Source: Terriglobia bacterium | GTDB taxonomy: Bacteria; Acidobacteriota; Terriglobia; Bryobacterales; Bryobacteraceae | Reading direction: 5' to 3' | Length of the DNA stretch: 64,000 nucleotides | Assembly: GCA_021325235.1 (NCBI GenBank) | Contig: JAJPHN010000013.1 | Coordinates: 61,399 to 125,398 of the forward strand | Part shown: one piece after another, positions 36,499-43,074 of the stretch | How the letters are laid out: every line of letters begins with the position of its first letter | How positions within the stretch are numbered: position 1 is the stretch's first letter | The notes under the pieces: generated by a model | What the model was told of the DNA's origin: nothing | Seen by the model: the letters and a program-made list of their open reading frames with translations, nothing else | Database searches by the model: none | Translations under genes and position numbers: made by a program

Positions 36499-37989
36499 TT
36501 GTTTTCCAAGATTCTGGTAGCCAACCGCGGCGAGATTGCGGTGCGCATCATACGCGCGCTCCGCGAGATGGAGATTTGTAGTGTCGCGGTTTTTTCAGAG
36601 GCCGACCGGCGCGCGCTGCATGTCCAGATGGCCGATGAGGCGGTGGCGATTGGCCCGGCCGCTTCTGCGCAAAGTTATCTGGCACAGGATCGGATTCTTG
36701 AGGCGGCGCGCGCAACGGGTGCCGAAGCGATACATCCGGGATACGGTTTTTTGAGTGAAAATGCCGCATTTGCTCGGCGCTGCGAAGAGGCGGGCATCAA
36801 GTTCATCGGACCGAGCTGGCGGGCCATTGAGCAGATGGGCTCAAAAACAGCGGCTCGCGAAATTGCGATTCGCGTAGGAGCGCCGGTGGTACCCGGCAGC
36901 GAAGGCGCGTTGCGCGATCCGGAGCAGGCACGCAAGGTAGCGGCTCAGATCGGCTACCCGGTGCTGCTCAAGGCGTCCGCGGGCGGCGGCGGGAAGGGCA
37001 TGCGGCGCGTCGACAGCGAGGCCGGTCTGCTGTCCGCGATGCGGCAGGCCTCGAGCGAAGCCGAAAGCTCGTTCGGCTCGGGCGAAATCTATCTGGAAAA
37101 GCTGATTGAGCGGCCCCGGCACATTGAAATTCAGGTGCTCGGCGACGAGCATGGGCATCTGATCCATCTGGGCGAGCGCGAGTGCTCGATTCAGCGACGG
37201 CATCAAAAGATTATTGAAGAATCGCCTTCGCCGCTGGTGCTGGCGAAACCGGAACTGCGCGAGCAGATCGGACAGGCTGCGCTGAAGATTGCCGGCTCGG
37301 TGGGTTATTACAATGCTGGAACACTCGAGTTTCTGGCCGACCAGCAGGGCAACTTCTATTTCCTCGAGATGAACACCCGGCTGCAGGTGGAGCATCCGGT
37401 AACGGAGTGGGTCACGGGCATCGATCTGGTGCACTGGCAGATTCGTATCGCGAACGGCGAACAGTTGACGATCCAGCAGGGCGATGTTCGGTGGAAAGGC
37501 TCGGCAATCGAATGCCGGGTGTATGCAGAAGATCCGGAGAACAACTTTTTCCCGAGCCCCGGCAGAATCGCGCAGTACGCCGAGCCGGGCGGCCCGGGCG
37601 TGCGCGTGGATGCCGGCGTCTATGCGGGATGGGAGGTGCCAATCGACTACGACCCGCTGCTGGCGAAGCTGACGGTCTGGGCAGAGACGCGCGAACTGGC
37701 GATTGAGCGCATGCGGCGAGCGGTGGGTGAATACCGGGTACTGGGCACGGTAACGAATCTGCCGTTCTTCGAAGACGTCATGCGCGACGAACGCTGGCGG
37801 GCGGGCGATCTCGATACCGGATTTCTCGATGGCTTCCGGCAGAGACGCCAGAAGCAGCGGGACGACAAGCTGGCGAAGGTGGCAGCGGCCTTAGCGGCAG
37901 CGGAAACATTTCGGAACGGCAGTGTGGAAGAGAAGCCCGCTGCGATCAGCCGCTGGCGGGCGGCCGGGATCGAGGCGCTGCTGAAATGA
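36499..37989 (+). CDS. accC: Biotin carboxylase subunit
   Basis: 496 residues from TTG 36499. It has the ATP-grasp biotin carboxylase signatures FSKILVANRGEIAVRIIRA, HPGYGFLSENAAFARRCE, KASAGGGGKGMRRV, GERECSIQRRHQKIIEESPSP and FLEMNTRLQVEHPVTEWVTGIDLV. The last carries the catalytic Glu/Arg pair. It carboxylates the biotin of the carrier protein encoded next (4-bp ATGA overlap). Length is slightly longer than E. coli AccC and fits a split alpha subunit of an acyl-CoA carboxylase (propionyl-, methylcrotonyl- or acetyl-CoA). No carboxyltransferase gene is adjacent. Confidence 0.92.
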   Translation: MFSKILVANRGEIAVRIIRALREMEICSVAVFSEADRRALHVQMADEAVAIGPAASAQSYLAQDRILEAARATGAEAIHPGYGFLSENAAFARRCEEAGIKFIGPSWRAIEQMGSKTAAREIAIRVGAPVVPGSEGALRDPEQARKVAAQIGYPVLLKASAGGGGKGMRRVDSEAGLLSAMRQASSEAESSFGSGEIYLEKLIERPRHIEIQVLGDEHGHLIHLGERECSIQRRHQKIIEESPSPLVLAKPELREQIGQAALKIAGSVGYYNAGTLEFLADQQGNFYFLEMNTRLQVEHPVTEWVTGIDLVHWQIRIANGEQLTIQQGDVRWKGSAIECRVYAEDPENNFFPSPGRIAQYAEPGGPGVRVDAGVYAGWEVPIDYDPLLAKLTVWAETRELAIERMRRAVGEYRVLGTVTNLPFFEDVMRDERWRAGDLDTGFLDGFRQRRQKQRDDKLAKVAAALAAAETFRNGSVEEKPAAISRWRAAGIEALLK

Positions 37990-38483
37990 AAAAGCTACGT
38001 GTCGCGATCGATGGCAAAGAGAGCGTGCTCGAAATCGCTGGAGAGGCGTACGTGCTGACGGGCGCGCTCGATCAGCGTGGGACGGCATCGCTCGCGCGGA
38101 TCGGCGATGAGACCGTATCGGTGCTGGTGGAAGGCAGAAGCTACACGGTGCGCGTGCTCAAGAGCGCCACCAGTACTCTGGAAGCCTGGATCGGGAACAG
38201 ACGTTATGCGATCGAGGTTTCCGATCTGCGCGACCGTCCGGCAGGCCGTAGCAAACAGTCGCTCGCGGGGCCGCTCGAATTGCGCGCGCTCATGCCGGGG
38301 AAAGTGGTGAAGCTGCTCGTCGAGCCGGGTACGAAAGTGGAAAGCGGACAGAGCCTGATCGTGGTGGAAGCGATGAAGATGCAGAATGAGATGAAGTCTT
38401 CCAAAGAGGGCGTTGTCACAAAAATCTTCGTTGCTGAAGGCGCGACCGTGGCGGCGGGCGAACGGTTGATGGTGGTCGAGTAG
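37986..38483 (+). CDS. Biotin carboxyl carrier protein, acyl-CoA carboxylase type
   Basis: 165 residues overlapping the carboxylase stop (ATGA). Residues 98-165 form a biotinyl domain: ALMPGKVVKLLVEPGTKVESGQ, then VEAMKMQNEM with biotinylated Lys131. The first 95 residues resemble the BT-like linker domain of carboxylase alpha subunits. So the pair equals a complete alpha subunit split in two. The carrier shuttles CO2 to an unlinked carboxyltransferase. Confidence 0.9.
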   Translation: MKKLRVAIDGKESVLEIAGEAYVLTGALDQRGTASLARIGDETVSVLVEGRSYTVRVLKSATSTLEAWIGNRRYAIEVSDLRDRPAGRSKQSLAGPLELRALMPGKVVKLLVEPGTKVESGQSLIVVEAMKMQNEMKSSKEGVVTKIFVAEGATVAAGERLMVVE

Positions 38484-38497
38484 GGAGCGCGGGTGAG

Positions 38498-39265
38498 ATG
38501 GCGACGGCGGATTGCAAAGTTTGCGGCGGCACTGGCTGGCTGGTGGCGGTTGAAGACGGCGTCTCGTCGGCCAAACGCTGCAACTGCGTCGACGCGGCGC
38601 AGAGCGAAGAGCTGCTCACGCGCGCGCAGATTCCGGACAATTACCGGAATGCCACCTTCGACATCGACTGGCCGCAGGGAAACCCGATTGCGCGCGACAT
38701 CCTGCAACGGGCGCTGCTGCCGATCAAGACGTACGCGAACAAGTTTCCGGTACTCGAGGGCAAGCGCGGGCTGCTGCTGACGGGACCGCAGGGCGTGGGC
38801 AAGACGCATTTAGCGGTGGCGGTGGCGCGCGAACTGCTGGCGCGGGGGCACGAGTGTGTCTTCTTCAACTATCAGACGCTGCTGGAAAAGATTCGCTCGG
38901 GCTACAACGAGAAGATGGGCATGAGCGACCGCGAGGCGTATCAGACGGCGCTCGATGCGGAAGTGCTGCTGCTGGACGATCTGGGCGCGCACAGGGTGAC
39001 GGACTGGGTGGAGGACACGGTGACCTCCATCATCACGCATCGCTGCGACTATCGCAAACCGCTGATCGCGACGACGAATTTCCCTGATCCGGATATGGGC
39101 GGCAAGGTGGTCGAGAAAGCCGGAACGGTTGGACCGGCGAAGTACAACGTGCACGACACGCTCGAAGAACGGATCGGTCCGCGGGCGCGATCGCGGCTGT
39201 TCGAGATGTGTACCGTAGTGCCGATGTGGGGCTTGCCGGATTATCGGCAGAAGGCGCGACGGTGA
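38498..39265 (+). CDS. DnaC/IstB-like AAA+ ATPase
   Basis: 255 residues. The N-terminal Cys cluster CKVCGGTGWL...CNC (Cys6, 9, 28, 30) probably binds zinc. Walker A is GPQGVGKTHLA (about 96-106), Walker B is AEVLLLDDLGAH, and the sensor-like segment is PLIATTNFPD. Such proteins are either chromosomal DnaC-type helicase loaders or the ATPase partner of IS21-type transposases. No transposase or IS end is nearby and the zinc N-terminus is that of the helicase-loader-like group, so the former is favoured. It starts 14 bp after the biotin carrier gene. Confidence 0.85.
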   Translation: MATADCKVCGGTGWLVAVEDGVSSAKRCNCVDAAQSEELLTRAQIPDNYRNATFDIDWPQGNPIARDILQRALLPIKTYANKFPVLEGKRGLLLTGPQGVGKTHLAVAVARELLARGHECVFFNYQTLLEKIRSGYNEKMGMSDREAYQTALDAEVLLLDDLGAHRVTDWVEDTVTSIITHRCDYRKPLIATTNFPDPDMGGKVVEKAGTVGPAKYNVHDTLEERIGPRARSRLFEMCTVVPMWGLPDYRQKARR

Positions 39266-39498
39266 GGGGCGAAGCCCAGTGCTCTCTGGGTGTTGATCGT
39301 AGTGAGCTTCGGCTCTTGCACTCCTGAAATTCGAATAAATCACTCAGTCAGACGGTTCCACCCGCTTTAGGACTTCGATATTACGCTCCGCGGTTGCGCT
39401 TGACATCGCAGCGGGCTAAGGTCGGCTGGGAAGCCTTCTTGCGCATTTTTCAAAAACTTTGTGCAACCGGAGGATTTCTCCGATTATCTGAGAATTGG

Positions 39499-40371
39499 AT
39501 GAAGAAGACATGGTTTCTCACGGGCGCTTCTCGCGGTTTTGGCCGGATCTGGGCCGAGGCGGCGCTCACACGCGGCGATCAAGTCACGGCTACCGCGCGC
39601 AAGCTGGAAGACATTGCGGACCTTAAAGAGCGCTTTGGCGACGCGGTCCTTACGCTTGCGCTCGATGTAACAAATTCGGAACAAGTACAGCAAGTGGTTC
39701 AGCAGGCTTACAGGCATTTCGGCAAGCTGGACGTTCTTGTGAACAATGCCGGCAGGAGCCTGTTTGCGGTTGCGGAAGAGGCGAGCGACAAGCAGATCCA
39801 GGACCTGTTCGACGTGAACTATCTCGGGATGGTCCGGGTGTTGCGAGCAGCTCTGCCTCTGCTCAGGAAGCAAGGGAGCGGACACATTCTCGGTGTTTCG
39901 AGCGGGCTTGGGATCACGACGCTACCGCTCATCGGCTTCTATTGCGCTACGAAATGGGCAGTCGAAGCTCTGCACGAATCACTGGCGCAGGAGGTGGCGC
40001 AGTTCGGCATCAAGGTGACGCTGGTAGAGCCTGGAGCGTACGCTACCGATTTCAGCAAGTCGGGAGAGATCGCACCTGCTCTGGAACCTTACGCGGAGTT
40101 TCGAAAGCAGTTTCTGACGCAACTCGCCAACGTCGAGCGGGGCGACCCGGAGGCAACAGCGGAGGCCATTCTGAAGCTTGTGGACTCCAACGATCCGCCA
40201 CTGCGGCTGGGGTTGGGCACCTCGATATTACCGAGGGCACGCGAGGCGTATGCACAACGGCTGGCGACCTGGGAAAAGTGGGAGGACGTGGCGAATGCGG
40301 CGATGGGCGAGCCAAAGAAGACGACCGAGTGGATCGAGGAGCTTAATCAGGCGAATCCGGACCGGGCATGA
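39499..40371 (+). CDS. Short-chain dehydrogenase/reductase
   Basis: 290 residues from ATG 39499. A farther ATG at 39394 would add 35 residues without family similarity. The classical SDR NAD(P) motif TGASRGFG is at about residues 8-15, with NNAG, the catalytic Ser (GVSSGLG) and YCATK (Tyr-x3-Lys). PGAYATDF follows the active site. The C-terminal extension (about 240-290) is seen in the subgroup related to retinol/ketoreductase-like SDRs of unknown substrate. The 230-bp region upstream contains no gene. Confidence 0.9.
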   Translation: MKKTWFLTGASRGFGRIWAEAALTRGDQVTATARKLEDIADLKERFGDAVLTLALDVTNSEQVQQVVQQAYRHFGKLDVLVNNAGRSLFAVAEEASDKQIQDLFDVNYLGMVRVLRAALPLLRKQGSGHILGVSSGLGITTLPLIGFYCATKWAVEALHESLAQEVAQFGIKVTLVEPGAYATDFSKSGEIAPALEPYAEFRKQFLTQLANVERGDPEATAEAILKLVDSNDPPLRLGLGTSILPRAREAYAQRLATWEKWEDVANAAMGEPKKTTEWIEELNQANPDRA

Positions 40372-40447
40372 TACGGCGGTTCCTAAAGCAGACCGGTCGC
40401 CTGGTTTCTTGGATTACTTACTCCACGCGAAATCCAAATCAGGAGAA

Positions 40448-40667
40448 ATGAGCCGAACACCCAAAACGCATTTACAGGGAGAGTCCATGAAGATAGGGGG
40501 GCTTTCTATCCACGTGGAGCAGCACGGTGAAGGAAACGCGGCCATTGTCTTTCTTCATTACTGGGGCGGGACCTCACGAACGTGGAGGCGCGTCGCCGCC
40601 AGACTACAAGATAAGTTTTGGGACCATAGCCTACGAACGTCTCGTGAGTACGCCGGCAATCAGGTGA
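40448..40667 (+). pseudogene. Truncated, frameshifted alpha/beta-hydrolase remnant
   Basis: An AGGAGA ribosome-binding site precedes ATG 40448. The reading frame gives MSRTPKTHLQGESMKIGGL, then IHVEQHGEGNAAIVFLHYWGGTSRTWRRVAARL, the N-terminal strand and oxyanion-loop pattern of alpha/beta-hydrolases (LHYWGG for LHG-x-x). After about 57 residues the similarity switches frame: GTIAYERL in another frame matches the next family strand. It then stops at about 40667. The nucleophile elbow, acid and His are missing. I infer a decayed gene with both a frameshift and a large 3' deletion. Confidence 0.65.
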
Positions 40668-40691
40668 AAGCGTCTGCTGTAGTAGAGGGTG

Positions 40692-40744
40692 AAAAAACTC
40701 GTGTTTTCGCTGACGCTCGACGTCTTCCGCGAGCGCCAGCGAAC
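40692..40744 (-). terminator. Rho-independent terminator of the STAS gene
   Basis: A hairpin with stem CGCTG/CAGCG plus CGCTCG/CGAGCG at 40708-40741, extendable to 40702-40744. It is followed on the minus strand by a run of six T (40692-40697). It lies a few bases past the stop of the minus-strand STAS gene, in the expected position. The roughly 10-nt spacer between stem base and T-run makes it imperfect. Confidence 0.55.
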
Positions 40745-40748
40745 AGAT

Positions 40749-41111
40749 TTACGCCTTGGCGGCGGCGCCTCCGAAGCTGGCCACAGCCGCTTTCTCGTCG
40801 TCGAACGCCGGGAAAATGGTGTGGAGCTTGGTGATCTGCATCAGGTCCTTCATTTTGCCCTGCAGATTGAGCAGCTTGAGGGAACCGCCCTGGTTGGTGG
40901 CGGTGGTGTAGGCGCCGACCAGCTCGCCCAGCCCCGCGCTGTCGACATAGCCCACTTCGGCCATGTTCAGGATGATGTTCTTGTTGCCCTGCGCCAGCAG
41001 CGAGCGAAGCTCGTCGCGCAAAATGCCGGTGTTTTCGCCGAGCGTGATCTTTCCGTTGAGGTCGACGATCGAAACGTCGCCGACTTTTCTGACTTTTGCC
41101 GTGAGTGCCAT
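40749..41111 (-). CDS. STAS-domain anti-sigma factor antagonist
   Basis: 120 residues, the size of SpoIIAA/RsbV proteins. It shows SIVDLNGKITLGENTGILRDEL and NMAEVGYVDSAGLGELVGAY, where Ser58 in DSAGL is the phosphorylation site of this family. Unphosphorylated antagonists bind anti-sigma kinases and free the sigma factor; no kinase or sigma gene is adjacent. A terminator lies after its stop. It is divergent from the Hsp70-like gene (about 100 bp between starts). Confidence 0.9.
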   Translation of the reverse strand: MALTAKVRKVGDVSIVDLNGKITLGENTGILRDELRSLLAQGNKNIILNMAEVGYVDSAGLGELVGAYTTATNQGGSLKLLNLQGKMKDLMQITKLHTIFPAFDDEKAAVASFGGAAAKA

Positions 41112-41213
41112 CGAGAAGCTCCTTGACCAGTGTTACCGAGCGTTCATTCTACCGTACACCGCTCGCTGCGTACAGCGTCAGCGGTACCGCAGAGGCGCGT
41201 AAACTGAATTGTG

Positions 41214-42821
41214 ATGAAGCTGGGCGTCGACTTTGGGACGAATCGTACGGTAGTTGCCGCAGCGGATCGAGGCAACTATCCGCTGGTCAGTTTCGAGACG
41301 GCAGATGGACTTTCGGCGGACTGGTTTCCGTCGCTGGTGGCTTTTCGGGGCAATCAGCGGCGCTACGGATGGGATGCCTGGGAGCTGCAGGCCGATTCTT
41401 CCTGGACTGTGGTGCGGTCGCTGAAGCGCCTGCTCGAGGACGCCGGCCCCGACACAATGCTCGAGCTGGACGAGCAGCAGATGCGGCTACTGGAATTGCT
41501 CCACGGCTTCACCGCATCGCTCCGCAGCGCACTGGTCGAGCGCTCGAATCTGCGAATCAAAGCAGGTGAGCCGCTCGAGATCATGCTGGGCGTGCCGGCG
41601 AATGCCAACAGCAATCAGCGGTTTCTGACAGTAGAAGCATTTCGTGCAGCGGGTTTCCACATTCTCGGCGTGCTCAACGAGCCGAGCGCGGCGAGCATCG
41701 AATTCGGCCACCGGCAGCGGCAGAGCAAATCGGCGCAGCAGACGATTCTGGTCTACGATCTGGGCGGCGGCACGTTCGACGCCTCGCTGGTGACGCTCGA
41801 TGAGCATGTGCACCATGTAATCGCATCGGAGGGCATCGCGACGATCGGCGGCGACGACTTCGACCAGATTCTGGCCGAGATGGCGCTCGAGGCGGCGGGT
41901 GTGAGCCTGGCCGAGCGCGACGAGTTTCCTGCGGCGGTGTGGTTCCGGCTGCTCGAGGAGTGCCGGGTGAAGAAAGAAAGCCTGAATCCGAATTCCCGGC
42001 GAATTGCCATCGACCTGGAACAGGTGGATCCGGCCTGGGAGACGGTCCAGGTTCCGGTGGTTGAATTCTATGAAGCGGTTCGGCCGCTGGTGGAAGAAAC
42101 GATCGAGGCAGCCGAGGACCTCCTGCGCGATCGGAATGAGGAGTTCGAGGCGCTTTACATTACTGGCGGCGGTAGCGAACTTCCGCTGGTTGCGCGAGTG
42201 CTGCGCGAGCGGTTTGGGCGGCGCGTGCGGCGCTCGGCCTACACGCGGTCGGCTACCGCGATCGGACTCGCTATTCAGGCAGATCAGCCGCAGCGGTATC
42301 GAGTGAGCGACCGGCTGTCGCGCTACTTCGGCGTGTGGCGCGAGGCGGATGGCGGCAGCCGTATCGTCTTCGATCCGCTGTTTGAGAAAGGCGCGCCGCT
42401 GCCGCCGGCGGGGGAGCCTGCGCTGTCGATCAGGCGTTCGTATTGGCCGGTGCACAACATCGGGCATTTTCGTTTTCTCGAGTGCAGCCATCGCGGCAGC
42501 GACGGAGCTCCAAGCGGCGAAGTGACGGTGTGGGACGAAATTCGCTTTCCTTTCGAGCCGGAACTGCAGGAGAGCAAGGATCTGGCGTCCTGTCCGGTTC
42601 TGCATTCCGATCGTGCTCCGGCGCAACACATTGAGGAGGCATACGAATGCGATGCGGGTGGCGCGATCACGGTCCGCATTCTGAACGAATCGTCTGGATA
42701 CGAGCGCACGTACCAGCTCGGGCATTGGTCCGAGCGCGGTTCGGCAAAGGCAATTAAGGCGGACGGGCGAAAGAAGGGCGGCACGGCAGGACGCAGCAGT
42801 GGCGCGCCGGTTTCGGTCTGA
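41214..42821 (+). CDS. Hsp70-family (DnaK-like) ATPase with atypical C-terminus
   Basis: 535 residues from ATG 41214; a GTG immediately before is possible. Actin-type ATPase motifs are LGVDFGTNRTVVA (phosphate 1), LVYDLGGGTFDASLV (phosphate 2) and YITGGGSELPLVARVL (adenosine). LNEPSAASIEFG is the Hsp70 connecting segment. The usual substrate-binding domain is absent. After about residue 360 comes a short beta-like tail (EVTVWDEIRFPFEP) ending in a basic Lys/Gly/Ser stretch. It resembles non-canonical HscC/YegD-like proteins; clients unknown. Confidence 0.87.
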   Translation: MKLGVDFGTNRTVVAAADRGNYPLVSFETADGLSADWFPSLVAFRGNQRRYGWDAWELQADSSWTVVRSLKRLLEDAGPDTMLELDEQQMRLLELLHGFTASLRSALVERSNLRIKAGEPLEIMLGVPANANSNQRFLTVEAFRAAGFHILGVLNEPSAASIEFGHRQRQSKSAQQTILVYDLGGGTFDASLVTLDEHVHHVIASEGIATIGGDDFDQILAEMALEAAGVSLAERDEFPAAVWFRLLEECRVKKESLNPNSRRIAIDLEQVDPAWETVQVPVVEFYEAVRPLVEETIEAAEDLLRDRNEEFEALYITGGGSELPLVARVLRERFGRRVRRSAYTRSATAIGLAIQADQPQRYRVSDRLSRYFGVWREADGGSRIVFDPLFEKGAPLPPAGEPALSIRRSYWPVHNIGHFRFLECSHRGSDGAPSGEVTVWDEIRFPFEPELQESKDLASCPVLHSDRAPAQHIEEAYECDAGGAITVRILNESSGYERTYQLGHWSERGSAKAIKADGRKKGGTAGRSSGAPVSV

Positions 42822-43024
42822 GTCAGCGTGCTTGCCGGAAAAGATTTCCCTTCACCGGTAACAAGAATGGTGAGTCAATGCAAACGGAAAACACTTGACG
42901 GCCGAACACCGCATGGGTTTGCGGAACGGTCTGCTTGCGCTACATTCTGATCTAGTTCCCGAGTTCGTACGTTAGTTGAGTTCAACGGCCTACGAGTCTC
43001 AACCAGGTCCTGGCCAGACACGGT

Positions 43025-43056
43025 CACCCTCTCGCCGACGAATCGGGGAGAGGGTG
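43025..43056. terminator. Hairpin between convergent genes, possible bidirectional terminator
   Basis: A perfect 9-bp inverted repeat CACCCTCTC / GAGAGGGTG (43025-43033 and 43048-43056) lies in the 253-bp gap between the Hsp70-like gene and the convergent propeller-phosphoesterase. It is 19 bp beyond the latter's stop. No T-tract follows on either strand, so it may act with Rho or only stabilise mRNA ends. I see nothing else in this gap. Confidence 0.4.
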
Positions 43057-43074
43057 TTCCGTTGATCGATGCCG

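Noticed and set aside
38498..39265. IS21-type transposition helper (IstB) reading of the DnaC-like ATPase
   Set aside because: No transposase gene, terminal inverted repeats or target duplication nearby. The zinc-binding N-terminus fits helicase-loader-like proteins better.
41487..42725. 412-codon open frame opposite the Hsp70-like gene
   Set aside because: Composition is Arg/His-rich and without motifs, while the opposite strand encodes all three Hsp70 ATPase motifs.
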